From Zoroaster sp. YZ-2022 (Eukaryota; Echinodermata; Asteroidea; Forcipulatida; Zoroasteridae), in NCBI GenBank assembly GCA_029582265.1, contig CM055816.1, positions 23,771,825 to 23,835,824 on the forward strand: a stretch of 64,000 nucleotides of DNA, in the 5' to 3' direction. Shown here in pieces: positions 46,334-58,600 of this stretch (the stretch's first letter is position 1; each line of letters begins with the position of its first letter). The notes under the pieces were generated by a model. The model saw only the letters and a program-made list of their open reading frames with translations, made no database searches and was not told the DNA's origin. The translations under genes and the position numbers were made by a program.

Positions 46334-48805
46334 GAATATCGGTCTTTCAGAACAATCGTTGAAATTAAAAGAAAATTGCCTGTACATAACGCATTGATGT
46401 TATTAATTAGCTGTAAGAGGTCATCTACAATTTAAGACATTTTCAAAGGAGAATAATGGGCGTTTTTGGATAATTTTTTAGTGTTTTCTTGAAAATGTTG
46501 AATAACAATAAACGCGCCATTTCAAGGGAGGTTAGAGGTATGTCGAAAATGTTGGATAGCCTTAATTAAAATCATTAATGTTGTTGAAAAAACATGGTTC
46601 GAATCATATGAAATAAACTGAGTGATAGGAACAGAATACATAATTATGTTTTCTTTCATTTCTGAGTTTGTGTATAACGAAGTCTTCTAAACTTGACCAC
46701 GTGACCTGACAGATGAGGACAAACGGCGACAGGAGGTTTACAGAGACTATAGATAACTAAACCTCTCTCTGACATTATTGAAGGGACATCTAACATAACA
46801 TTACAAAGGGACACTGTTTTTAACGAATCCTTTTCATTTCCAGTATCAAATTCAGTGCACCAGAGTAATTTTGCACTAAGATTTAGACTTGATGCTGGAG
46901 AGGGAGAGGCGTTGGATATGGGAGGGGAGGTGAGGAAGGGGAAGGGGGTGAAGTTAGATTATAGAGGCGGGGGGGGGGGGATGGAGATCAAATGTCAATA
47001 ACCCAATAAATATCAAAGGTTGTCTACGTCCTCCCCTCCCTTCTATGCATTCCGAGCCAACAAAGACATCATAATTTTGACGATGTACGACAGGCACAAA
47101 TAGAGGGCGCTGTTTAGAGTGGGTAAACTCTTTTCCACTTACCCATTCTGAAAAGCACCCTCCTATATTATGTCTGCCACACCTCAAAAAGTCCAATGTG
47201 GTTACAAGGTGTTTCTGCATGGTCTGACCATTATATCCTTCGTGCCCCATTTAGGAACCAGCAGTGTTAAAACCATGGTTGGACCATATAAACCCTTGGG
47301 AGGTGGGGGGTGGCAAGCATAATTATAAGACCGCCCTCTATCGCCCTCATCGTTTCATCAATTATCAGCATCTCTCACTGTAAAACAGTACCCGGATCTA
47401 GGTAGGGAGGCAAAATAGGCTCGGTAAAACATGGGGGATGGGTGATGATTAGGTAGTTTCCCCCTCTCCCCCCCCCACCCCAGTGTGGTACCTGTTTGAG
47501 TTTTTTTTTCTTTTTCAGACCAGATACAACCGCCTATAAAGTATGCACATGCACATGCAAAACAGATTTTGGACTCTATTTTTATTATTTTCTTTAGAAC
47601 AAAACATCCACAGCCGTGAAGTGCTGTTATGCCAACCAGTGTTACCTCTGACTTCATTTTTTAACAACAAAGTGAAGAACAAAACTCCACAAACAATGAA
47701 ACAAAATCTATCTCCAAATCGATCTCGGTCCAAGGCGAACGTCTCTGTCACTATACTGGGCAACTACACTAGCTATAGACGACCGGCAATCGGTGATTAA
47801 TTAGATATTAATTCCTTCTTATAAACAGGGGCTGTTTAATTTGGTATAACCTTCTAAATTCAGTTATCTGGCCAATTGGTTCAAACTTTCCAACCTGTTT
47901 TTGTCAGGCTACAAACAGTATTATGTTGGGTTTGTCAGTTTGAAGACATGCTAATAAACCTATAAAATTCGCGACAATAGGCTGAACCACGTCGTTGAGG
48001 GCGCCAATTATTCAATTATTGTTTTATCCCCAATGGAACCATTATTGGCCATTTTGTATTGTTATTTTCCTCACATGCTTCTGTCATAGTAACGTATCTA
48101 CAGGCGGTATGACTGGAGCCATCACATTGTAAGAAACCTGTCTACTGGGTCAGTTGTACATGTGCCTCATTCTGATTCTCATAGACTTGTGTACAGGAAA
48201 GCAAAGATGGCTTCGGTTTATTAATTTAATGGAATGGAATGATTCGGTTGACAAGGGATATGGATGTGTAAGAAATATTAATATTTTCTAAAATGTTTTG
48301 GCTAATTGATGTTTGAAATAAGCCTTGCTATAGATGCAACAAAAATCCCACCTCAGAAAAGTGTTAAGCCTGCTGCTGCTGGTCGCAACTAAATCTATCA
48401 GCTAGAACAATTATGTGTCTTTTGTTTACTACTGTGGGCAATATGATCCATTATAATGTTAAAGTTCTTGTTGAATTTAAGCATGGTTAGGGATAAGCCC
48501 CATCTTATCAGTCATTCTGACATCTAGTCCTTAAATAACCGTCTGAAAATATTACAACTCAACAACTTTGGTTTTAACTTAAAATGCGTCTGCTGACAGT
48601 CGTATAGAGAAAGTTTGGTTATAAAAATACACACCGGTATGTGATATCATTTCCAATTAAACTGACACTGCACTAATACAACTACAAACATGTCATGGAT
48701 TGCTTTTATTTTCAATTGTTTGTATTTCATTTGTATAATTGCTTATGTTTGAAAGCTATATACAGAGCACACACAGCCCAGACTGTCAGTGAAACTCATT
48801 TCGAT
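46334..48805. repeat. Interspersed repeat R, copy C
   Basis: The most complete copy: ACGGAATATC start, the minus-strand MSLCNVMLD-type frame (about 46640-46815, broken by a one-base deletion in CGTTATACAC), polypurine tract, poly-G, a plus-strand frame SVTILGNYTSYRRPAIGD (about 47742-47796), HHIVRNLSTGSVVHVPHSD (48116-48175) and SARTIMCLLFTTVGN (48399-48443). It ends near CAGAGCACACACAGCCCAG. Confidence 0.78.
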
Positions 48806-50820
48806 ACTTGTTAGATATAATATTTTATAGATATAATATGTGTTAGATATAATAATTTAAGTATTCTTAAAGTATCAATTTCAGGAAAATCTGTCCGTAA
48901 TATAATGCACAGAAAATACCAATATAACATAATAACAATTAATTGATCATAATTTGCCATGGGGCGACAACTTGAGTGTAAACTTCCAAACAGCGCCACC
49001 TATTTCGCAACTTTATTTGGAACTCCACTGTGAGCGAAACAATCTAGGTCAACTTTGATCAGTACACGTTAATTGACTGCCGCAATTACAGCTGGTCTGG
49101 GTTCAAGCCACGGTCAAACTAGTGCCATATTCCAACCTTAAGCTACTGGGTAATTCAATACGTCTGCCATGTACATGTACATGGAATACGAAAACAGGGT
49201 CAATATTGATGTCACTTTAAAAGGGAAATCCCCGGACAACATCTGGAAATATGAATATTCATAAGGATAGCTATGTGCTAGCCAATCAAACGATTCGTTT
49301 GACATGTACTGGTTGATCGTTTGACACGCGCCACCAGCAGGCACTGTCGAACTTCCGTAGTGTAACTGTAAGCCTTTCATTCTGTTTTTACGCTGGCACA
49401 CATTTTGTAAAAGGCTTCTTCCGGTTTGAAAATTCTAGGATGACTTCTAACCCATGTTCTAACTTACGGGCAAAGCTGGGAATATATCAGGAAAAAAAGA
49501 CGGACTGAACACTCCGAAGAGTACGGAGCAAGTTGGTGAGTACATATACACTACGTTGTAGTCTACAGTGTGTTGTCAGAGGTAGTCGAACTAAGTCTAG
49601 AATTTTTCATGCTTTTTTCAAATTTTGTGTAAGCCTAATCAAATTTTAAGTCTATGTTTACTTATGTCTTTATGTATACTTGTACTACTTGTACTACTAT
49701 TATTAGCTCATGGCCACACTCTAGGGCCATCCTAAGGCGATTTTTGATCCGCTGTTTAAAATCTGTTATTCTGGGATAGCTCACTTTCATGAAAGTTTAG
49801 AAACATTTTTTAAATTTTAAACAAAACATTCATAACATTTTAATTTCATCAAAGTTACCGACCTCACAATAGCTTAACTAATCACAACATTTTAGATTGT
49901 ATTAATTAGCAGATTAAAAATCACACCTTTTTTGTACATGTGTGGTTAGGACCATACAGAGAGAGAGTCAAGTGTATTGACCTTGGATACAGCCTAACAG
50001 CTGTTATAGCAGTGGTGGTTCTCGTCGTATATCCACTATTATAAAAGTACTAATACATGGAGCTGTACCTGTTTAATATAACTGCACTAGAGTAATGTAC
50101 ATGTACTACGAGGTAGTCACGTACATGTACAACTGCCATAAGCATGGCGGATTCTATGCATAACGTAAACTGCATAACTTTCCAATGCGCTAAGTTCAAA
50201 TGGGGTCATGGTGTCAGATCAACTCTGTGGTCAGCATTAGCATTTCGATTAAGTAGTACTAGTGCAGTCGATCATCACGCACAAGTCGTGAACATGCACA
50301 GCAGGCAATGATCATCAACTGCACGTGAACTTATAGCCAGCCACAGCGATGATGTCACGGTGACTGTGTCTGGGGTATGTATGGGTCTCATGGGACGACG
50401 TGTATGTTTTTGTTTAGCACATCGTTTGATGTCCCCCCTCCCCCTGCCCTCCTCCCATTGGGCACCCAGGATCTGTCAAGTTCATGTTCACGAGCTGATT
50501 GCGACTTTGTGTCTTGGTTTATACATACACTATACAATGTATTTTTTTGGGGGGGGGTATAAAGGGATAGAAGATGGACGAATTAGGGAATAAATTTCCA
50601 CTTATAAAAAAACTCCTATAGGCAATTACATAGGCTAGGAAACTTTACCGCGATGTTTTTCTGTCACATAGTAGCCATTAATATATCTTTATCAAAGTAC
50701 AACTATGTTTGTGTTCTTCAATACAAATACATGTAAGGCTCGAAGGAAACCAGTCTGGTCCCTTGTGTACATTGGTAGTAACCTGACAAAGATGGGTGGA
50801 TACAGTGTGATGAAGGTCTA
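48806..50820. other. Gene-free, one donor-like site
   Basis: No coding exon recognised. AAGTTG|GTGAGTACAT near 49530-49545 is a strong donor-like sequence and could end an untranslated exon, but nothing supports it further. Confidence 0.4.
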
Positions 50821-51190
50821 CATTAGACCATGGGACGTACTACCAAAATGTCTCTAGAGTGCACGGGCGTAAATCCCGGGGATGGGGATACGTCCCCCAC
50901 GTTTTGGACCGGGGGATGGTCCATAGGATCATCTCCCCAGAATTTTTCATGCGTTGAAAAAATATATAGGCCTGCCTAGTTGTAATCTGTTCTGTAGACA
51001 CAAGATTCTGAACAGTTGCCGACTGCAGAACTTCAAGCTGTACCGTGCACTCAAATTTCAAAATCACCCCCCCCCCCCATTTTTCATCACGGATTTACGC
51101 CAGTGCTAGAGTGAGTTTCGTGCTGTTCACCGTGGTAGTCGATGAAACTCTCACAATGTGATATTTCGGACATCCTGAACATTTTGGCTG
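50821..51190 (-). repeat. Inverted relative of the 104-bp repeat at 54.1 kb
   Basis: The sequence outside the MITE reads, on the minus strand, TTCAGGATGTCC, GAGTTTCATCGACTACCACG and TAGTACGTCCCATG, the same order as the units at 54088-54400. A MITE splits it at 50854-51113. Confidence 0.8.
50862..51105. mobile_element. hAT-like MITE with 8-bp target duplication
   Basis: The ends CACGGGCGTAAATCC and GGATTTACGCCAGTG are inverted repeats with one mismatch, and CTAGAGTG is duplicated at 50854-50861 and 51106-51113. The eight-base duplication and CA(C/G)TGGCG-type ends indicate the hAT superfamily. The unsplit site is seen in the paralogous units at 54.1-54.4 kb. Confidence 0.9.
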
Positions 51191-51743
51191 TGCCCCCTTG
51201 CAAAGGTGACACGTTTGAGAGTAACTTCGTCTCAAAGATTTGGTTGGGGCGAATAGGGTTTCATTCAATTGAATATAATTATGTTTTATATGCTATATGC
51301 TAGTTATTATGTTTTATATACTATATGCTAGTTATAATACAGGCGTGTTATTAAATCATATAAAACAGACAACATGGCGATCAAAGAGGAATCCACTCTT
51401 TCTTTTGAAAATCACCCAAGGTTTATTATTCTTTACACATGTCAGAAAAATAAGGTCCATGTACACACAATTTCTTCTTTGTATGAAGTATTCCCATATG
51501 AAGTATTCCCATACCTTTATTCTTCTTTTCAGCACATTTTCGTCGTTTTCATTTATAATTGTTGCCACACAAACATTTCAAAGAGATAATTTAAAGATGT
51601 TTACTTGTTAGTAAAGCCTATAAAACAGACGACACAGGGGTCAGAGTGGAATCCATTCCCTTTTGAAAATCACCCAAGAAATTAAATTATAAAATGGCAA
51701 ATTTTTCTCTTTGCATGGTGGAATATCGATATCGTTTCGGTTT
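51191..51743. other. Gene-free, nothing recognised
   Basis: A doubled TATGCTAGTTAT word near 51290-51340 and a doubled AGTATTCCCATA word near 51487-51512 are the only structures seen. Confidence 0.4.
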
Positions 51744-51832
51744 GCGGTAACACCATGTGTTTATCTCAAGTATCGCGAAGCTGAGGTACAGTTTCTGAAA
51801 AGAACCTTATCACACAACTCGTATCTCAACAT
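51744..51832 (-). mobile_element. Degenerate Penelope-type terminal repeat
   Basis: GCGGTAACACCATGTG, TCTGAAAAGAAC and ACAACTCG follow the same order as the conserved repeats at 10548 and 53345, but the hairpin part is missing. Confidence 0.45.
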
Positions 51833-51854
51833 TCACGCAATTTGCTCTCCAGCA

Positions 51855-52175
51855 ACATGTCACTCCTAAAGGAACCAACTTCAAAATGGAACTGGGGTGA
51901 TAGGTATTTTTCTGTTGCGGCTCCGAGACTCTGGAATCATCTTCCAACTAAACTCAAATCTTGTCATAAGTCGCTGCTTAAAACTCATATTATGTCATAA
52001 TTCTTCAAAGATGATGTAGGCCTATTAATTGCATTGTACATGTATCTCGGTCCATACTTTTTTCTATGCTATCATTGTATATTTTTGGTATTTATGTTTT
52101 TTCTTGTTTCCGCGCCTTGAGTGCCCAGCAGGGTGGATATATGCGCACTACAAATCTTTATTGTTATTAGTATTA
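51855..52175 (+). mobile_element. CR1/L2-like retrotransposon, 3' end
   Basis: The plus strand encodes RYFSVAAPRLWNHLPTKLK and LLKTHI, the diagnostic C-terminal motif of CR1/L2-type reverse transcriptase, then a 3' UTR with GCGCACTACAAATC and an (ATT)n tail. It is a 5'-truncated fragment and less decayed than the copy at 6486. Confidence 0.8.
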
Positions 52176-53344
52176 TTATGCATATATCCATAATTAGGAC
52201 AGACATAGAACAGCCAACGGGACAGGACGGCAGACTAAAAAAAACTGACCAGGTTTTTCTGTCATCATCTAACGTAATACTCAATCCTTTATTGACAATA
52301 GTACTGTTAAGTTATCGACCAGTTACTCAACTATCGATCGTATTTACATTGTTAGTCAGCACCCTGTCAGTCTTGTATGAAGTCATTAGTCGTCTGGTGG
52401 AGTCGAGCCCATTGATCTCTATTATACTGTAGCCCCATCTTACTACAAACATTATGTATAGGCCTACAGGTGATCTGTGATGTATGAAGCTGTATTGGAA
52501 TAACTGATGAAGAGCATGTTCCTTATCGTATTGTGAGCGTCTTTAAGGATATGTCTAGAAGGTCTACGACCGAAGTGGAAGATTCTCATCAATGACACAA
52601 CTATGGAATTTAATCGCAAGGTGAGTGCGATTTCTGGCCCGAGAAATTCAGCACACACGTAGCCTTGGCCATATACCTTGACGAAGGCTGTTGCCGTAGT
52701 GCGCACTGCACGATATCCCCATCCCGTACCGATTTCTGGCCCGAGATATTCGGCACATATTATTCGGTGCGCTGTCCCGGAAGTTAAACACTGTACAGCG
52801 AGATCAATAACAGTCGTGGCATGTGTATACCGATGTGCATTTCGAACTGTTTCGTACAGTAGACAGGCTAATGTATTAGGGTTTATGTGTATTGTGTGTG
52901 CATAATGCACTACACTGTGTATTATGTGTGCATAATGTACTGCACTGTCAAATGATCAGATTTAACGGCTTCCTAATCCCAGTCGAGTCTGCTCGAATCA
53001 GGAAGAACTCAGTGACTGTAAATAATACCCTACGAGCATATACTGGCCTAACAGGGCACTATAATCCAATAGCTACTGCATATAAATAGAAGTAATAAGC
53101 CAGTGGCTGCATAATACCTGCAGTTTATATTGTACCATTGAGAAAGGACTATATCTTTTTTTCAATGTGGTCTTGACTACAACACTGATTCTCAGGTGCA
53201 GATTCATGTTAGGAGGGTAGGATGGACACGTGACCACGACTACAATACAAAAAAACGCTGACATAGGTTTCGGATGTATTGATAATATTGGGCACTGACG
53301 TGCCAAGTTCTTTGTTTAGTGTTAAGAAAGTTATGATAAATAGG
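52176..53344. other. Gene-free, with a small direct duplication
   Basis: CGATTTCTGGCCCGAGA occurs at about 52627 and 52730, each followed by TTC-GCACA. A 148-residue minus-strand frame spans both and looks repeat-driven. No gene supported. Confidence 0.4.
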
Positions 53345-53458
53345 TAAGACTAATTGCGGTGACACCATGTGAAATTCTCAATTGAGTAGTAATTAGTTCT
53401 GAAAAGAACTGGAGGTTACAACTCGACGTTTCGATCAGTATGCTCTGATCGTCCTCAT
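53345..53458 (-). mobile_element. Penelope-type terminal repeat with hammerhead-like hairpin
   Basis: Nearly identical to 10548-10661 across the whole unit, including the GATCAG/CTGATC stem followed by GAAACG on the minus strand. The core word is TGAGGA here because the repeat ends at that point. Sequence outside differs, so the boundaries are sharp. Confidence 0.55.
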
Positions 53459-53937
53459 GATATATTGAAATAAACTGAAAAGGCGCATTAATTGTAGTCA
53501 TTGTGTACAAAAGTTGCATTGTGTGTTCCTTAGGCGTCCAAGTAGTACTAACTCGTCCAAACGTTATTTTAGGCGCCCGATCGACAGGACGGGTAGGTAG
53601 ATGTTGAGACTGAGTGGGAGGTTTTTTTTGGGATCGACAGTAGGTGGCAGGAGACTGATGAGGTGTTTGTTATTGTTCGAAATTGACATTATTGTTTGCA
53701 GTATTATCTGTACAGATATTACTACAATAGTACAAAATTGCAATGAAGTGTTCGATGAAAACAAACACAGGGAACCCCCTCTGTGAACCCCCGGCTACAT
53801 GTATATTGATAATTATTGGGACACCGAGTTCTTTGTTTAGTATTTACGATATATTGAAATAAACTTAAAATGCATGAACTGTAATTATCATTGTACTCAC
53901 AAATGTCATTGTTTATCCCCTACACGTTTGAGACAAT

Positions 53938-54118
53938 TTGATGTGGATAAATGCAAAGGATGTAATGAATCAAGTTAATGCCCTTCCATTAAATGTGTAC
54001 AACGATTCTCAAACGATTCAAACATACGAAAACAAAGAACATCGTATTGTAGAATCAACCCATGTGTACAAACCCCGTAGCCAAAATGTTATTCAGGATG
54101 TCCTAAAGATCAATTTGG
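53938..54118 (+). CDS. Candidate coding exon of unknown protein
   Basis: An open frame of about 60 codons (including KDVMNQVNALPLNVYND and KPRSQNVIQDVLKINL) with protein-like composition ends at a TTGG|GTGAGT donor. A possible acceptor is the pyrimidine-rich TTTATCCCCTACACGTTTGAG just upstream. A diverged copy on the minus strand near 51.17-51.25 kb retains an SQNV-QDV word in the equivalent frame before a GTGAGA donor. No family recognised. Confidence 0.35.
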
Positions 54119-54400
54119 GTGAGTTTCATCGACTACCACGGTGAAGAGCACAATACTCACTTTCTAGAGACATTTTGGTAGTAGGTCCCATGTTATTCAG
54201 GATGTCCTAAAGATCAATTTGGGTGAGTTTCATCGACTACCACGGTGAAGAGCACAATACTCACTTTCTATAGACATTTTGGTAGTACGTCCCATGTTAT
54301 TCAGGATGTCCTAAAGATCAATTTGGGTGAGTTTCATCGACTACTACGGTGAAGAGCACAATACTCACTTTCTAGAGACATTTTGGTAGTACATCCCATG
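54084..54400 (+). repeat. 104-bp tandem repeat, 3 units, spanning an exon-donor junction
   Basis: Units carry ATTCAGGATGTCC at 54091, 54195 and 54299, then AATTTGG|GTGAGTTTC, CTACCACGGTGAAGAGC and ACATTTTGGTAGTA. Each unit therefore repeats the end of the candidate exon, its donor and the intron start. Confidence 0.93.
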
Positions 54401-55150
54401 GTCTAAAAGAAAACGAAGTGTCAAAGTGCATCGAAATAAATAGACTTGAATCAATTCCACGGTGAAATTTGGAACCATGTTTCTACTTGATTTTAAAGAA
54501 TTGTGTACCAGGATTAGGCGATGTAGGCATATTTAATGATTATTTGTAGTGATATCAAAGTAATATGTGAAAGAGCATTTACATAAGGTTCATAACCTTT
54601 ATAATCCAGTAAGATTTGACAAGGACCCAGACATTTTAGTTAATAACCGAGATTTGGTGGTAAACCATTTGCATTTACTCCAACATTAGGGAAACGAGCC
54701 CAGTCTAATGTCACACTGGAGGTTATTAGCACCTTGACTGCTATCAGTTGCAACCACAGCTGATCTTCTGCTAGATAAACCTCGTATCACTGGCTAACGT
54801 TATTGGCTGACCACAGAAAGTGTCCAGTTCATAATTATGTCAGTCATTGTGTGCATTAAACCATGGAGCAATGCAAACAGTCCTTGAAGGTGTGAGTCAA
54901 CCCCAACCCCCGTCCACACTAGCACCCACCTGCTGTACATGTACATGTAGATGAAGATATTGGCCATTTCATGTTTTATTGTACAGCATTGAATCACATT
55001 CGTATTAAGGAATTCATAGCCCTTGAAAATAATTTTTTGGTAACAATATGGATTTGTTTTGGGAAATATTTATTTCAGGCAATATCGACTTAAAACTATA
55101 CATGATGCTGGGTAACATGTATGAATTCGATAACACACTTGGAAACATTC
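54401..55150. other. Gene-free, nothing recognised
   Basis: No conserved frame or repeat identified. Confidence 0.4.
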
Positions 55151-55229
55151 TTGATACATCATGTAAGAATCTTTTGACCAACCTTTGGGATGAGCGTAAG
55201 ATGTTGTTGAATGCTATAAATTGATGAAT

Positions 55230-55445
55230 TAATTGACAAGTTTTCTGTTCTATCTATATGTCACGCTGCAGTTTTAGTTTTTTTCCTTTTCTTTTTTTAT
55301 TCTTGTGTACTTTGTACTAGTGTTTTGTATGTTAAGTCTTAGTTTATATTTATTGTTTATGTTCTGTACTATGTTTAAGGATGCACCGTCTTTGACGCGT
55401 GCCACTGATTTGAAAGTGTAACTCCAATAAATTGATTGATTGATT
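55230..55445 (+). mobile_element. Possible non-LTR retrotransposon 3' tail
   Basis: A T-rich 3' UTR-like stretch ends in CAATAAATTGATTGATTGAT, a polyadenylation-like word followed by an ATTG microsatellite as found at many non-LTR element tails. No coding remnant was recognised. Confidence 0.4.
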
Positions 55446-57496
55446 GTACAGAACGGATGGTGTAAATTGTACGCAATCCTGTTGGAAGTATGATCATGTC
55501 TGGTCCTTGCTCTGTGGTGTACGCAGTTGGTGTACGCAGTCGGAGCTGGAAGTGCAGTGTAAACGAATGAGGGTTCACATGAGCACGTTCCTTCACATAT
55601 CATGCAGGCCATTCGCCTTATTCACAAGGTAACTGACAAATTACTGGAAAATGACTATTCCTCACAGCCACACTGTGGCTTATGTTTCATGCACTAATTG
55701 TCCGATAGTTCCACAGCAAAGGAATAAAGAAACCGATCATATTTCATTAGCATTTGAAAGCGAGGTTGCCCCTTCAAAGATACAAAAAATAGTCTGGTTA
55801 CTCTGAATGAGCGTCCACTCAAACAAAAGCTCTTGTATTCAGGGATTAAGACATAAGATGGCCGAACATGATGCACTCACAAAGTTTAACAGGCATGTAA
55901 TGATTTCCATTATGATTGTACAAATAGTTTTAAAGTTGAGAGGGAGCTGGATGTGGCACGTGGTAAAAAATATGAGGTGTTTCTTTTCATAGACCTGTAT
56001 GTCCATCTCAATATATAATAAACTAGTTCAGGGCACATTATTTTTGTAAGTTATTTTAGTGGAGAGAATTTCTTCTGAAGGAATTATGCCCCGGAAAATA
56101 GAAACTGCGTTATTTTATTTTGATGAAAAGGGATTGGAAAAGGGGGTTGGAAGGGTCCAGTCATAAGCTTGCACAACCAGATTCCGGCTATATTTAAAGG
56201 TGTGGAAATCGGCCAGGATCAACTGGAAGGCGGGCTAGTTTTAAATGCTATCACCGTGACGCTATTAAACACCCTGCGGTAAGCGACGGTACAGAACAAA
56301 GACGTGGACCCACAGTTTTAAGTTCATAAACGTTCCTTCATTATCTTCGTAAAACAGTAGGCCTAAATGAACCTTCAAAATGTTTACACACAAAATATAT
56401 ATTTTTTTAATTTCTTATTGTGTGTGTCACACGGTGTGTGTCAGGGGATGATTTTCTCCGTTGGGTGGGGCAGTAGGCCTAATGGGTGACAGGTTAGGGG
56501 TCAGATAAGAAAAATCTGACATGTCCCCCGGCCTATCGTAACAATTAAGAAATAGCAGCTGGTGTTCTGGATGGTTCATTTTCTTAATTTTGTGTATGAT
56601 GGATTTATTGACGTATTGTAGGCCCTACTCTGATATATTAATTATTCCTTCCCTTCCTTCATCTCCCCTCTCTCGGACATTCCTTTTATTCTCCTTTATT
56701 CTTGCAATTTTGCTTTCTACACGAAAACATGAAACAAAGAAACAATGGTCATCAATCATAATGATCGCAATCATAATATCTTGTCATTCGTGTGTTATTT
56801 CAAACAAACACTCATTATTTACAGAATTCAGATTTATACGATTTACGATTTAGATTAACATGCATACACATGTATTGTCGTCTATTGGTTTGTCTGTTCA
56901 AACAAGACATTACACTTTAAAGGCATGATACATCATTGGATTTTGGAAGAGTACATCAATTTAGTGTTAAAAATAAACGTAAAACTATACCACCCTGTGA
57001 AAAATTCATCAAATTCGGTGTACATGTTTTGAGAAAACAGCGAATGATGGAGGTCTTCAGATAAAATTTTCTCCTGGAAATATTTCTCAGGAGGATTTGT
57101 ACTAGTATCAACTTTATAGTCCTGAGTAGTAAGCTTCCAGATTGAAACTGGTATTGCACGTCACTACGGTAGTATTTTATTTAATGACAATGATAAATAA
57201 ATCACTGTTCTATTCGCCCATTTCACCCCTACTGAAACACTACAAAACATAATTATGAACACAATGGCCGTTATTATTTTTGTTGGTCCCAAAAGAAGTC
57301 CATTTTTTTTTTTAAATTGACTGCAAATAAATCAACGATGTTCGTTTTTTATTAGTACAATTTTGTTGTATGATTGCTTGAAATTTCCATTGGATTTGTC
57401 TCACTAGATTTTAAAAATTGACTAAGGGAATCAGTGAAACAAATCTATACAATTTCACAGCAGATAACATGATAAATGGGCATCCTCAAATCTCGA
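55446..57496. other. Gene-free, nothing recognised
   Basis: Low-complexity patches only. Short frames on both strands look random. Confidence 0.4.
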
Positions 57497-57630
57497 GTCC
57501 GAGTCCGAGTCCCCAGTGTCGAGTCCGAGTCCCTAGTGTCGAGTCCGAGTCCGGAGTCATGTGGGTCAAGTCCGAATCCGAGTCACGAGTCACAAAGGTC
57601 CAGTGCGAATCCGAGTCACGAGTCACTTAC
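57497..57630 (+). repeat. Degenerate GAGTCC minisatellite
   Basis: Irregular copies of GAGTCCGAGTCC, with later variants such as GAATCCGAGTCACGAGTCAC. Confidence 0.8.
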
Positions 57631-58360
57631 AAAATTCTAACGAAAAAACCCCTTTATACATATGTCAAGGTTCAAAGTTAACTGAAAAAATACTCGAGAT
57701 AAATTATATGAATATCTCATGTTCCAACAATTTCCCAACATTATTTGAAAATGGTTTGAAATTTCTCAAATCTTTCGTAATAATAATGTTTTCGTTTTTT
57801 ATACAAATTAATGTTTCGAACCTGAAATGATATATTTATGTTTTGCTCAGGTAGAGGTTGTTGGTTGGCCTGAGAGAGGGTTAGGACAACGTTTAGAATT
57901 GGAATTTGGCATCATCCTTTGAAATTTACGTATTTGTTGCATACATAATTTGTTTACAGTATGTAATAATAAAGAAAACCCCTGACCAAGTTAAGAACAC
58001 TTTATAATTCTCACGACCCCACGCCGTTGTACATTGTACATTGCTCTCGCCTGATTCAATTTCCCAATAATCACGATGGATGTAGCAAAATGTTTTTTCC
58101 CCATATTTCGGCCTGCAGCCAATTGCTAGAATAACATTAATAAAACAATAAATGTCGCTATATAATGTCCCCAAACCAATTCACCATAGGCGTAATCAAA
58201 TGCATTAAACACAACTCTTTGAAAAAGCCATAAAAATAAATATTTACGACATGTGTTAGTCTGACAGCTACGGCGATATATTACTAAAAACATTAATGAG
58301 CAGCATTTTAACAAAAGATACTTTCGACAACCTGACATATGTCAGTCTCTAATCTTTTAT
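57631..58360. other. Gene-free, nothing recognised
   Basis: AT-rich sequence; no feature supported. Confidence 0.4.
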
Positions 58361-58375
58361 TTGGAGTGGAATTTG

Positions 58376-58600
58376 TATATTCATCTCCCATCCTCACTCC
58401 CAAATAAATTCGTCATAGTTCATAAGGCTAGACTGTATTTTCAACAACAAAACCTAAATATTGATTTGGCTTCGTCTACAGGAACATATGGGAATGATAT
58501 TACTATCACATCTGCACTAAGAAATTGTTTCCATGAACTCCATAAAATCAAACTTTTATACGCTGAAGTAGCTCACAAATACCCATACGGAGCCTCCTGA
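58376..58600 (+). CDS. Candidate coding exon of unknown protein
   Basis: An open frame with balanced composition (LPNKFVIVHKARLYFQQQNL, then CFHELHKIKLLYAEVAH) ends at TGA after KYPYGAS. A possible acceptor is ATCTTTTATTTGGAG just upstream, which would make this a terminal exon. No domain recognised and no other exon linked. Chance cannot be excluded. Confidence 0.25.
   Translation, partial: YIHLPSSLPNKFVIVHKARLYFQQQNLNIDLASSTGTYGNDITITSALRNCFHELHKIKLLYAEVAHKYPYGAS

Noticed and set aside
48806..49600. 5' exon of a gene with a donor at about 49535
   Set aside because: A single good donor-like sequence without coding sequence or a partner acceptor is insufficient.
52760..52810. 5S rRNA fragment (CCGGAAGTTAA word)
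   Set aside because: Only a short word matches; no 5S helices or internal control region can be placed.
52464..52910. 148-residue minus-strand gene
   Set aside because: The frame spans a small direct duplication, has no recognisable domain and no splice or promoter support.
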